Source: Bacteroidota bacterium
GTDB taxonomy: Bacteria > Bacteroidota > Bacteroidia > Cytophagales > Cyclobacteriaceae
Length of the DNA: 15,508 nt
NCBI GenBank assembly: GCA_024643595.1
Contig: JAHEMS010000027.1
Coordinates: forward strand, 1 to 15,508
Direction: 5' to 3'
The notes beneath the pieces were generated by a model. That model was not told the DNA's origin, searched no databases, and was given only the letters and a program-made list of their open reading frames with translations. Positions 7,700 through 15,007 of the stretch are shown here, piece by piece (positions within the stretch are counted from its first letter, which is position 1; every line of letters starts with the position of its first letter). Made by a program: the position numbers and the translations under genes.

Positions 7700-8704
7700 T
7701 TAACTATCCAGGCAAGCTAACATTGCCTGCACAGAGATTGTATTTGCGCATTTAAAATGACCTTGCGGGCATCTCCTATGGCCATGCAACCCACAAGGGC
7801 GGCATTCCAGCTTTTCGGAAGTTTGAATAATAAATGACTTTTTTGATAAGGGACCAAATCCAAATGATGGCGTGGTTGAACAAAAGATGGCTGCAACAGG
7901 AGCATTCATGGATGAGGCAAGATGCATGGGCGCTGAATCATTAACATAATTCATGATCGCTCCCTTCATCAAAGCTGCTGATTCCAGAAAACTTAGTTGA
8001 CCCGCCAAATTATCCACCTGCTGGTAATGAGTTTGTTTCTTTATCCGTTCACAAATAGGTCGGTCCGATAGTGCTCCCAACAAAAAGACCTTACTAACTC
8101 TGGATTGAATGGAATCAATAAAAGAAATCCATTGGTCTTCGGGCAGTTGCTTTGTGTACCATACTGAGGTCGGGGCTAAGCATACATAATCACTTACCCG
8201 ATATGAATTCACTTTTTCATAGTCCTTTTCAGAAGGGAATAATCTTGGCAATTCCGGATTGCTGTCCGTAATAAATTCAATCAGCTTCTGATTGCGGTCT
8301 GTTTCATGAAGGTTCGAATCCAGATCATGCCTCACCTGATTGGTGAATAAAAAAGACAATGGATTTTTACTAAACCCAACTCTTATTCTGGCTCCTGATA
8401 ACGCGGTGATTAATCCGGAACTAAAGAAGCGATGCACATTGATGACAGCATCGTATTTAATACTTCTCACCTGGGAGATTAGTTTAAACAGATTTTTAAT
8501 TTTCCCCTGCTTCTTATCCCAGATAATGACATTACGAATATTTGGATTTCCTGTTAGCAAATTTTCATTGCCCTTACGAAGCAAAAAATCAATTTGAGCC
8601 TGAGGATGCGATTTTCTAAGCTTCTGCACCAAGGCCGTGGCAAGAATAACATCGCCAATAAAAGCAGTCTGAATGATTAGGAAAGACTGAATTTGAGAAG
8701 CCAC
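7700..8704 (-). CDS. glycosyltransferase family 9 (heptosyltransferase-like)
   Basis: The 334-residue protein resembles ADP-heptose:LPS heptosyltransferases (GT9, GT-B fold), which add sugars to the lipopolysaccharide core at the inner face of the inner membrane. The N-terminal strand-loop-helix FLIIQTAFIGDVILATALVQKLRK holds the GD motif typical of the family. The C-terminal domain has YVNDSAPMHLAS (NDS at 255-257), close to the family NDSGPMH, followed by PVAAIFCSTTP. The tail holds a Cys cluster of spacing C-x2-C-x7-C-x6-C (Cys 301, 304, 312, 319), with several His, that I recall from other Bacteroidota GT9 proteins. No ATG is available near the N-terminus; GTG at 8704 is the best start, 9 bases after the ppa stop, so the two genes are probably one transcript. 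The actual sugar donor cannot be told from sequence. Confidence 0.9.
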   Translation of the reverse strand: MASQIQSFLIIQTAFIGDVILATALVQKLRKSHPQAQIDFLLRKGNENLLTGNPNIRNVIIWDKKQGKIKNLFKLISQVRSIKYDAVINVHRFFSSGLITALSGARIRVGFSKNPLSFLFTNQVRHDLDSNLHETDRNQKLIEFITDSNPELPRLFPSEKDYEKVNSYRVSDYVCLAPTSVWYTKQLPEDQWISFIDSIQSRVSKVFLLGALSDRPICERIKKQTHYQQVDNLAGQLSFLESAALMKGAIMNYVNDSAPMHLASSMNAPVAAIFCSTTPSFGFGPLSKKSFIIQTSEKLECRPCGLHGHRRCPQGHFKCANTISVQAMLACLDS

Positions 8705-8713
8705 AATGCTGAA

Positions 8714-9244
8714 CTAGTACTTGGATTTATAAAAATTTATTGCCCTGCTCACAACTTCAAGGGCTACCTCTTTAGACTGAAAATCAGGGACAGTTACTGT
8801 CTTATTCTCCAATCGTTTGTAGCTTTCGAAAAACTCTTTTAATTCAAGTTTAAAATGACCAGCCAATTCATGGATATCATTTAAATGCCGGGTGTTAGCA
8901 TCATTTTCCGCTACTGCCAGTATTTTGTCATCTTCCAACCCTTGATCAATCATTTGCATCACCCCAATAACCCGACAAGGCACCAGACATAACGGCTGAA
9001 TCGGTTCGCGACACAAGATCATCACATCCAGGGGGTCAAGATCATCACCAAGTGATTGAGGAATAAAACCGTAATTAGCCGGATAAATGATGGATGAATA
9101 CAGCACTCTGTCCAACTTTAGCAATCCGGTCTCCTTGTCCACTTCATATTTGGTGCGCATCCCTGCGGCTATTTCAATAATACCGTTGATAAACTCCGGA
9201 GGTTGAGATCCGGGCGATACTTCATGCCATGGATGTTTTATCAT
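8714..9244 (-). CDS. ppa: inorganic pyrophosphatase, family I
   Basis: This enzyme hydrolyses pyrophosphate released by biosynthesis to two phosphates, in the cytoplasm, with Mg2+. The 176-residue length is standard for bacterial family I enzymes. The signature is present as GDDLDPLDVM at 66-75, with metal-binding Asp 68, 70 and 73. The upstream segment EIAAGMRTKYEVD (24-36) and the NYGFIPQ strand (57-63) match the substrate-binding region. The start is ATG at 9244. An intrinsic terminator for the upstream hlyD transcript lies just 15-20 bases before this start, and I could not find a TAnnTTTG promoter between them, so the promoter must be unconventional, lie inside hlyD, or depend on readthrough. 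The GT9 gene follows 9 bases downstream. Confidence 0.96.
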   Translation of the reverse strand: MIKHPWHEVSPGSQPPEFINGIIEIAAGMRTKYEVDKETGLLKLDRVLYSSIIYPANYGFIPQSLGDDLDPLDVMILCREPIQPLCLVPCRVIGVMQMIDQGLEDDKILAVAENDANTRHLNDIHELAGHFKLELKEFFESYKRLENKTVTVPDFQSKEVALEVVSRAINFYKSKY

Positions 9245-9258
9245 ATTCTAAAGATAGT

Positions 9259-9291
9259 ATAAAAAAAGCCCATCTTTTATAAGACAGGCTT
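9259..9291 (-). terminator. intrinsic terminator after hlyD
   Basis: On the minus strand an 11-base-pair stem (9281-9291 with 9266-9276, containing two G-U type pairs) closes over a 4-base loop and runs directly into a T-tract at 9261-9265. It begins 27 bases after the hlyD stop and ends about 15 bases before the ppa ATG. It is oriented to end the sdaAB-tolC-hlyD transcript. Confidence 0.85.
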
Positions 9292-9317
9292 GCTTGGACA
9301 ACTATTAGTTTAAAGAA

Positions 9318-10709
9318 TTACTTCTTATCGGCATCCTCATCCTTTTTCTTATCTTCTTTTTTCAGGCTTATCTTATCTCCCTCCTTTAATCGTTTAGATA
9401 CCACCAAAAATGGTCCGGTTATTACTTCCACACTATCTGTTATTCCGGAAATGATTTCAATATTATCATAATCACTAATTCCAGTTTTAACTTCTTTCAT
9501 TTTGGCAACCCCACCCTCATTGATGAAAACAACAACTTTGTCTTCTTTCTTTTCTGCCTTGGGTTTACTGGAATCGGTTACGGTTCTTTTGTTATTATTA
9601 TCGTTATCCATTTCTGGATTTCCATTATTCTTATCGTCTGGGCTTCGCGTGGTTACGGCAGCCAATGGCACAGATAAAACATTTTCCTTTCGTGTGGTGA
9701 TAATATCAACACTTGCTGTCATGCCAGGGCGGAATGGGTAGCGATTTCCTGATTTAATCAAATCTTCGTAAGATGACTGCAAGATCAGGATACGTACTTC
9801 AAATTCTGTAATTGCATCAGTGGATTGCTTATCTCGGGCTGTATTGGCAATGTTGGTAACAATTCCTTTAAACTGCTTTCCTGTGTTTCCATAAGCGTCA
9901 ACATCAATAATAACGGAGTCACTATAATGCACTCGTACTATATCATTTTCATTTACATTGACGCGCACTTCCATTTTATTCAAATCAGCAATGCGCATCA
10001 TTTCCGTACCTGCCATCTGAGCTGTACCCACGACGCGTTCCCCCTTTTTAACATTCAATTTTGAAATTATCCCTTTCATTGGCGCATTTACCGTTGTTTT
10101 TCTGACATTCTCACGAGATTCCCTAACTCCTGCTTCCGTGCTATTCACAACATATTTAGCAGCTTCAAGAGACTGCTCTGCAGACTTTAAATCATTGGTG
10201 GCGATCTTAAAATTCTGCTGGGCAAGTTGCCAGTCCGATTCAGAAATTACTTTTTCATTCCAGAGTTTTTCCTGCCTTTTGTATTCCTGCTCCGCTCGTA
10301 TAAAAGTAGCCTGTGCTCGTGATAAATTAGCCTTCGAGGATTCAACATTTGCCATTTGTTGATTCAAAGCCGCCTCTGATCTCTCTAACTGACTTCTCCA
10401 AACATCTGGTCTGATCTTCACTAAAACATCACCCAATTTAACAGAGTCGCCATCTTCAACATTAAGCTCAATGATTTCACCAGAAACCTCAGGCGCCAGT
10501 TTCACTTCAATCACTGGTTGTACTGTACCCGATGCACTGACTTTTTCTGTGATCGATGTATTTTTTGCTTTTGCCAACTCAACTTCAATCGTCTTAGGCT
10601 TACCAATCCACCCTTGCGATCTTCCAATAATGAGCAATAAAATTAAGAGTGCCACGGCACCTATAATGCTATACAATACCTTGTTTGATTTTTTCTTTTG
10701 TTTTGCCAT
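9318..10709 (-). CDS. HlyD/MacA-type periplasmic efflux adaptor
   Basis: The adaptor would bridge an inner-membrane pump and a TolC channel. The start was set at the ATG at 10709 (MAKQKKKSNK), giving 463 residues; a longer frame to 10862 would overlap tolC and lacks family-like sequence. Layout: cytoplasmic basic tail 1-10, one membrane anchor about 11-29, first barrel strand and half lipoyl domain about 40-102 (SASGTVQPVIEVKLAPEVSG), a long coiled-coil hairpin about 103-205, the second lipoyl half with VNAPMKGIISKLNVKKGERV (207-226), and the barrel and membrane-proximal domains to the end. Residues 356-390 form an Asn/Asp/Lys-rich low-complexity insert in the membrane-proximal part, and the last 20 residues are nearly all charged. 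It follows tolC by 25 bases. MacA-like use with an ABC pump is most likely, but no pump gene is adjacent. Confidence 0.92.
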   Translation of the reverse strand: MAKQKKKSNKVLYSIIGAVALLILLLIIGRSQGWIGKPKTIEVELAKAKNTSITEKVSASGTVQPVIEVKLAPEVSGEIIELNVEDGDSVKLGDVLVKIRPDVWRSQLERSEAALNQQMANVESSKANLSRAQATFIRAEQEYKRQEKLWNEKVISESDWQLAQQNFKIATNDLKSAEQSLEAAKYVVNSTEAGVRESRENVRKTTVNAPMKGIISKLNVKKGERVVGTAQMAGTEMMRIADLNKMEVRVNVNENDIVRVHYSDSVIIDVDAYGNTGKQFKGIVTNIANTARDKQSTDAITEFEVRILILQSSYEDLIKSGNRYPFRPGMTASVDIITTRKENVLSVPLAAVTTRSPDDKNNGNPEMDNDNNNKRTVTDSSKPKAEKKEDKVVVFINEGGVAKMKEVKTGISDYDNIEIISGITDSVEVITGPFLVVSKRLKEGDKISLKKEDKKKDEDADKK

Positions 10710-10734
10710 TGGAAAATTACTTGATAAGTTGAAA

Positions 10735-12171
10735 TTAGAAATCGAGTGGTAATCCTTGATAAAAATCCAGGAGTTTCTTACGGAAAATAAAATCGTACTT
10801 AGCACGAAGTAAATCTGATTCCGCTTGAAATAAATTATTTTCAGCCACTTGGTAGTCCACAAAATTTACAGCTCCTAAATTATATCGCTGCCTGGCCATA
10901 CGGAAAGCTTCGTCGCGAGACTTCACTTGCTTCTCCGTCGACTGGTACGTTTTAATCGCAGCGAGCGCATTATTGTATGCTGTCTCCACATTTTGTCTTA
11001 ATGTATTGCTGATTTCATTGAAAGAAATTTCTGCAATCTCACGATTGATTACAGCACGCTTCATTGCTGAACGAGTTGACAGACCATTAAAAATTGGAAT
11101 CTGTAAACTGATTCCCAAACTTCTACCACGATTGTCGCGGTACTGATCTGATATAGAAGGAACCATGAATTGTCCAGAGGGTGAAGTAATTTCCCTTAGC
11201 ACAGGTGTCCCTACGCCTTGCACGTACCCAACTTCAGTAATTAGCGTATTCATTCCTCCATCAGGAAAGAACTGTTGACGTTGATCAGAATAAATGGTTG
11301 AATAAGAACCATTCAAGCTAAGGCGTGGATAAAGATTTCCTTTTGCTGACCGATAAGCATAATTAAAACTTTTTTTACGTAAATCTGCAGCTTTGATTTC
11401 AGGCATAGATATCGTTGCAATATCATAAATCTCATCGGCTGTTTTATTAATAATGAGTTGACTTTCAATATCCATTACCGGAAGTTCAACATCCATAAGT
11501 GTTGAAGCCGGCAACTGTAAGGCCTGCTTTAATTGTAATAAAGATAAATTCACTGAATTTTCGCGTTGTATTACCGCCAATTCGTTAGTTGCTAATTGAG
11601 CATCCAGATTTAGCACATCCGCTAACGGAACCGATCCTGCTTCTACAAGTTTTCTTGTTCTATCTAATTGCTCTTGTGTAGAATTCACTTGAAGTTGGGC
11701 AACATTATAAAGTTCTTTATTGGAAACCACGGTCAGGTATAAGGTGATTACATTAAGAATTACATCATTTCTTGCTTTAATCAAATCTTCACTGGCTGCA
11801 TCCAATTCAACTTCACTCTGTTTCATACTGTAGAAAAGTCGAAATCCATTCCACAACAACAAAGAACTGTTTGCTCCTAAATTGGATGATCTGACTTTAT
11901 TGGTAGTGAAAATATTTGTGGTAGGATCAACTGTACGACCCCAATTAAACCCATAACTACCATTGCCATTTAACGTGGGAAGCATTGCCATCTTTGATTG
12001 CATAGCGTTGATTTCAGAAGATTCAACCCCATACGTACTTCTCTTTACAGTTAAGTTGTTGGTTATAGCGTGATCAATGAGTTCGCGTAGTGTCCATATC
12101 TTCTTTTCCTGGGCATAGCCACTGAATGTTATGCACAGGCTAAATATCAAGATGTATAATTTTTTAATCAT
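10735..12171 (-). CDS. TolC family outer-membrane efflux protein
   Basis: The 478-residue protein begins with a signal peptide (MIKKLYILIFSLCITFSGYA, cleavage predicted after Ala 20) and then the typical TolC opening WTLRELIDHAITNNLTVKRS. Two OEP repeats follow, about 25-215 and 225-460. Each has long amphipathic helices, including RTRKLVEAGSVPLADVLNLD in the first and ARQRYNLGAVNFVDYQVAEN in the second; these are the usual helix-to-strand turns. It should form a trimeric channel through the outer membrane and periplasm. Length is normal. The start ATG lies 3 bases after the sdaAB stop, and hlyD follows 25 bases downstream, so the adaptor and channel are expressed together. The substrate cannot be inferred. 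Confidence 0.94.
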   Translation of the reverse strand: MIKKLYILIFSLCITFSGYAQEKKIWTLRELIDHAITNNLTVKRSTYGVESSEINAMQSKMAMLPTLNGNGSYGFNWGRTVDPTTNIFTTNKVRSSNLGANSSLLLWNGFRLFYSMKQSEVELDAASEDLIKARNDVILNVITLYLTVVSNKELYNVAQLQVNSTQEQLDRTRKLVEAGSVPLADVLNLDAQLATNELAVIQRENSVNLSLLQLKQALQLPASTLMDVELPVMDIESQLIINKTADEIYDIATISMPEIKAADLRKKSFNYAYRSAKGNLYPRLSLNGSYSTIYSDQRQQFFPDGGMNTLITEVGYVQGVGTPVLREITSPSGQFMVPSISDQYRDNRGRSLGISLQIPIFNGLSTRSAMKRAVINREIAEISFNEISNTLRQNVETAYNNALAAIKTYQSTEKQVKSRDEAFRMARQRYNLGAVNFVDYQVAENNLFQAESDLLRAKYDFIFRKKLLDFYQGLPLDF

Positions 12172-12174
12172 AGG

Positions 12175-12852
12175 TTATAAAACAATTGCCGGAATGTTAA
12201 TTACTTCTTTTACCCAACTTAGACTCTTCAAATATTCAAATGTTACAGGCTTAATCGATGAGTCCATTTCGATTACCTGGCAGGCAAGATCATTCTTTCC
12301 TTTTCTGGAAACAGACATCGTGGCAATGTTACAATCATCATGGGCCAGTACGTTAGCAATGAAAGCGATACTTCCCTTTATATCATCAGCAAAAATGATC
12401 AGTGTTCTTAAACTAGCAGAAAAATCAGCTTTGAACCCATTCACCTCCGCGATATTTATCACTCCACCACCCTTACTTTCGCCAACAGCTTCAATGGACT
12501 TATCCCCTTTACTTATTACCAATCGGATCGAATTTGGATGAAGCGTGGATGCATTTCCTACCGACCTAAAATGATATTTTAATCCTGATTGATTTGCAAT
12601 TTCAACTGCATCCTTGATTTGCTTGTCATCCGTGTTAAAATCCATGAGTCCGGCTAAAATAGCTCGATCACTGCCATGCCCCTCATAGGTCCTTGCAAAG
12701 GAATTATAAAATGTAATTTCTGCCTGATCAGGAATTGATCCTAAAATATTAACAGCCACTTTTGCGATACGTAATACACCAGCCGTATGGGAACTGGACG
12801 GACCTATCATAACAGGACCTATCATATCAAAAATACTACTCTTTTCAGCCAT
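12175..12852 (-). CDS. sdaAB: L-serine dehydratase, beta subunit
   Basis: With an alpha chain carrying the iron-sulfur cluster, this subunit deaminates L-serine to pyruvate and ammonia. The 225-residue length matches the split-type beta chain. The hallmark GPVMIGPSSSHTAG lies at 12-25. A HGSDRAILAGL segment (59-69) and NASTLHPNSIRL (100-111) follow, and residues about 149-221 form a C-terminal ACT domain (TLIIFADDIKGSIAFIANVL and onward), expected to be regulatory or to bind serine. No cluster-binding cysteine set is present, as expected for this chain. The alpha chain is not in the window: phoH lies upstream and tolC downstream, 3 bases away. Being first in a block with an efflux channel and adaptor is unusual for this enzyme. 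The start is ATG with no Shine-Dalgarno sequence. Confidence 0.93.
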   Translation of the reverse strand: MAEKSSIFDMIGPVMIGPSSSHTAGVLRIAKVAVNILGSIPDQAEITFYNSFARTYEGHGSDRAILAGLMDFNTDDKQIKDAVEIANQSGLKYHFRSVGNASTLHPNSIRLVISKGDKSIEAVGESKGGGVINIAEVNGFKADFSASLRTLIIFADDIKGSIAFIANVLAHDDCNIATMSVSRKGKNDLACQVIEMDSSIKPVTFEYLKSLSWVKEVINIPAIVL

Positions 12853-12937
12853 ACGCGATTAGATAACGGAATATTGATGAAAAGGATTTCTTTTAAGGGT
12901 ATTTATTACGCTCAAACAGGTATTTTTAAATTAACGG

Positions 12938-12945
12938 CAAAAATA
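12938..12945 (-). promoter_or_regulatory. putative Bacteroidota -7 element for sdaAB-tolC-hlyD
   Basis: On the minus strand this is TATTTTTG, an exact TAnnTTTG match, about 85 bases upstream of the sdaAB ATG. The flanking plus-strand 10-mer GGCAAAAATA is identical to the one upstream of the oxoamine synthase gene. No clear TTTG -33 element is seen. The rest of the 265-base gap (12853-13117) is AT-rich, and I see no gene or terminator in it. Confidence 0.42.
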
Positions 12946-13117
12946 CTGTTTATTGATTTTATTTAAGAAAAAATAAAATATACGGTTACTCTCTGATTTT
13001 TAATTGATTACCCTAATAAAATGAAGAATCAACAAACTTGCTGACTGAAACTCAGAAAAAATATCTTTTGCTTTTTGCAGAAATTAAAAATTCAAACTGA
13101 ATGTCACTCCGGGGTAA

Positions 13118-14065
13118 TTATTCATTCCTAACTTTTCCATAGGCTTCAATGATATCTCGTACCAATCGATGTCTTATAACATCCCTTTCACTTAGTTCCA
13201 CAAACCCGATAGAATCTACTTCCATTAAAATCCTGACGGCCTCCTTCAACCCAGAACGTTGATTTGATGGTAAATCGATCTGAGAAGTATCTCCCGTTAC
13301 AATCATCTTTGAATCAGGTCCCATTCGGGTTAGAAACATCTTCATTTGCATGGGAGTTGTATTCTGGGCTTCATCAAGTAAAATAAAAGCATTATTTAAG
13401 GTCCGCCCACGCATATAAGCAAGCGGGGCAATCTCAATGATTTCGCGCTCCATATAAAACTTAAGTTTATCATATGGAATCATATCATTTAAAGCATCAT
13501 AAATTGGCCGAAGGTAAGGATCTATTTTCTCTTTCAAATCACCAGGTAAAAAACCCAGGTTCTCTCCTGCCTCAACGGCAGGGCGAGTGATTATGAGTTT
13601 CTTAACTTGTTTGTTTTTTAGGGCCCTTACCGCCATTGCAACCGAAACAAAAGTTTTGCCTGTTCCGGCAGGACCCAACGCAAAAACCAAATCAAAATCA
13701 TGAACCGCTTTAACAAGACGTTGTTGGTTCACCGTTTTTGCTTTTATGGGTGAACCTTTAGTGCCATACAAAATAATTCCATCAGGTGAATCTGCTGGCA
13801 CAAACTCCTGTCGTTCCTGAGTAATATATCCACGAACATTTTCCTCGGTTACTCTGCCAAACTGATGAAAATGATCCATTAAGGAATTTAATATTTCTGA
13901 AATCTGAATGATATCCGGCGCATCACCCTTTACCAGAATTTCGTTTCCACGGGAAATAATTCTGCTCTTAGGAAAGGCCATTGCTAACTCCGCAATATTT
14001 TTACTTTCAACACCCAAAAAATCAATGAGTGGTATATTTTCCAATGTGATCGTTTTCTCTATCAA
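13118..14065 (-). CDS. phoH: PhoH family P-loop ATPase
   Basis: This 315-residue protein is a PhoH-like ATPase related to helicase-type NTPases, with an N-terminal KH-like region (about 1-85) followed by the PhoH domain. The Walker A motif GPAGTGKT is at 131-138. The conserved RPAVEAGENLGFLPGDLKEK lies at 161-180, Walker B ILLDEAQN at 228-235, and VTGDTSQIDLP shortly after. The family is linked to RNA metabolism and sometimes to phosphate stress; the role here is inferred, not shown. The N-terminus MIEKTITLENIPLIDFLG matches family starts but requires a TTG codon at 14065. An in-frame stop lies five codons upstream and no ATG is available before residue 29, so TTG is the likely start. It is divergent from the SAM hydrolase-family gene. 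Confidence 0.94.
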   Translation of the reverse strand: MIEKTITLENIPLIDFLGVESKNIAELAMAFPKSRIISRGNEILVKGDAPDIIQISEILNSLMDHFHQFGRVTEENVRGYITQERQEFVPADSPDGIILYGTKGSPIKAKTVNQQRLVKAVHDFDLVFALGPAGTGKTFVSVAMAVRALKNKQVKKLIITRPAVEAGENLGFLPGDLKEKIDPYLRPIYDALNDMIPYDKLKFYMEREIIEIAPLAYMRGRTLNNAFILLDEAQNTTPMQMKMFLTRMGPDSKMIVTGDTSQIDLPSNQRSGLKEAVRILMEVDSIGFVELSERDVIRHRLVRDIIEAYGKVRNE

Positions 14066-14089
14066 TGAATGAAATGATTATTAAATACT

Positions 14090-14097
14090 TAATTTTG
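14090..14097 (+). promoter_or_regulatory. putative -7 element for the SAM hydroxide adenosyltransferase gene
   Basis: TAATTTTG is an exact TAnnTTTG match 62 bases before the ATG at 14160. No -33 partner is clear. It lies 5 bases from an oppositely directed element for phoH. Confidence 0.35.
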
Positions 14098-14102
14098 AAC
14101 CA

Positions 14103-14110
14103 CAAAAGTA
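14103..14110 (-). promoter_or_regulatory. putative -7 element for phoH
   Basis: On the minus strand this reads TACTTTTG, an exact TAnnTTTG match. A TTTA lies 20 bases upstream on that strand (14131-14134), three of four bases of the -33 consensus. Transcription would begin close to the phoH TTG start, about 30-35 bases away. Confidence 0.35.
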
Positions 14111-14159
14111 AAACAAATCCCGGGCACATCTAAAATAAAAGTCCGGGTAGACTGCGGAA

Positions 14160-14933
14160 ATGGCCATCGTTACATTATTGACTGATAGCGGGGAAATTGA
14201 CCACTATGTGGCAGCCATTAAAGCTAAAATCTTAGGTGTAAACCCAGGACTTAATATAATCGATATTAGTCATAAAATATTATCGTGTGATATTGCCCAT
14301 GGCGCTTTTGTTTTAAAATCAGTTTTTCGAGATTTTCCAAAAGGGACAGTTCACCTAATCGGTGTTGATGCAAATGGGGGCAAAGAAGAGCAACCGATTG
14401 CCGTACAATTGGAGGATCACTTTTTTGTTGGTTCAAATAATGGGTTGCTAGGTCTTATCAGTGATAAAAATCACCAACTCGCTGTATCGCTTAATTCAAT
14501 TAATCCAATACAGACCACTTTTCCGGAAAAAGATATTTTGGCTCCGGCCGCTGCACGGCTGGCAAGCGGTGTTGCCATTTCCACGATTGGAAAACCATTA
14601 ACTGAATTTAAGAAAATGTTGGATAGGCAAGTGAAAGCCACCAGAAAAATAATTGCCGGACATGTCATACGCGTTGATAATTATGGTAACCTGGTGACAA
14701 ATATTCCTAAACAAGAATTTGAAATTCTTAGTAAGGGAAAAAATTATACCATACAATTTGGTGGAGAAAAAACAAGAAAAATACAAACGGAATATCACCA
14801 GGTTGAACAAGGTGATTGCTTTGTATTATTTAATAATCTTGGCCTTTTAGAAATAGGCATCAATAAAGGAAACGGAAGTGAATTACTTGGTTTGCAATAC
14901 GACAGTCCAATAAATATTACCTTCGATGAGTAA
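14160..14933 (+). CDS. SAM hydroxide adenosyltransferase / SAM hydrolase family (DUF62)
   Basis: Family members split S-adenosylmethionine with water (hydroxide) or, in relatives, halide. The 257-residue protein has the right opening (VTLLTDSGEIDHYVAAIKAKIL, then IIDISHKILSCDIAHGAFVL), the FVGSNNGLLGLI strand at about 90-101, KDILAPAAARLASG at about 125-138, and a C-terminal beta domain beginning GHVIRVDNYGNLVTNI, which is the family hallmark. The published family triad is Asp-Arg-His. Here the Asp is in GVDANGG (about residue 70), but the Arg seven residues later is not seen, and the His expected just before the DILAP motif is replaced (TFPEKD). Members in this phylum may form a variant subfamily. 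The start is ATG, with no Shine-Dalgarno sequence. It is divergent from phoH and 74 bases ahead of the monooxygenase-like gene. Confidence 0.88.
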   Translation: MAIVTLLTDSGEIDHYVAAIKAKILGVNPGLNIIDISHKILSCDIAHGAFVLKSVFRDFPKGTVHLIGVDANGGKEEQPIAVQLEDHFFVGSNNGLLGLISDKNHQLAVSLNSINPIQTTFPEKDILAPAAARLASGVAISTIGKPLTEFKKMLDRQVKATRKIIAGHVIRVDNYGNLVTNIPKQEFEILSKGKNYTIQFGGEKTRKIQTEYHQVEQGDCFVLFNNLGLLEIGINKGNGSELLGLQYDSPINITFDE

Positions 14934-15007
14934 CGATATTGGATATCCTTTCGTAATGAGCATTTCTTATCAACATTTACCAACAATTTCATCATTTAGG
15001 AAAATTT

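Noticed and set aside
7709..7729. 7-base-pair hairpin at the 3' end of the GT9 gene, considered as a terminator between convergent maf and GT9
   Set aside because: It lies inside the GT9 coding end and neither side is followed by a T-tract, so I would not call it an intrinsic terminator.
10710..10862. 51-residue N-terminal extension of the efflux adaptor
   Set aside because: It overlaps the tolC 3' end by 128 bases and precedes MAKQKKKSNK, which gives the expected short basic tail and membrane anchor.
12131..12541. Plus-strand open frame of 136 codons opposite the 3' half of sdaAB
   Set aside because: It is antisense to a clear gene with a family match and shows no domain or plausible start context.
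13040..13100. Possible phoH terminator in the AT-rich gap after its stop
   Set aside because: Only a 4-base-pair stem could be formed, and the T-run on the minus strand lies before it, not after.
14119..14146. Short inverted repeat CCCGG...CCGGG upstream of the SAM hydrolase-family gene
   Set aside because: The stem is only 5 pairs with a loop of more than 15 bases, which is weak evidence for an operator or hairpin.
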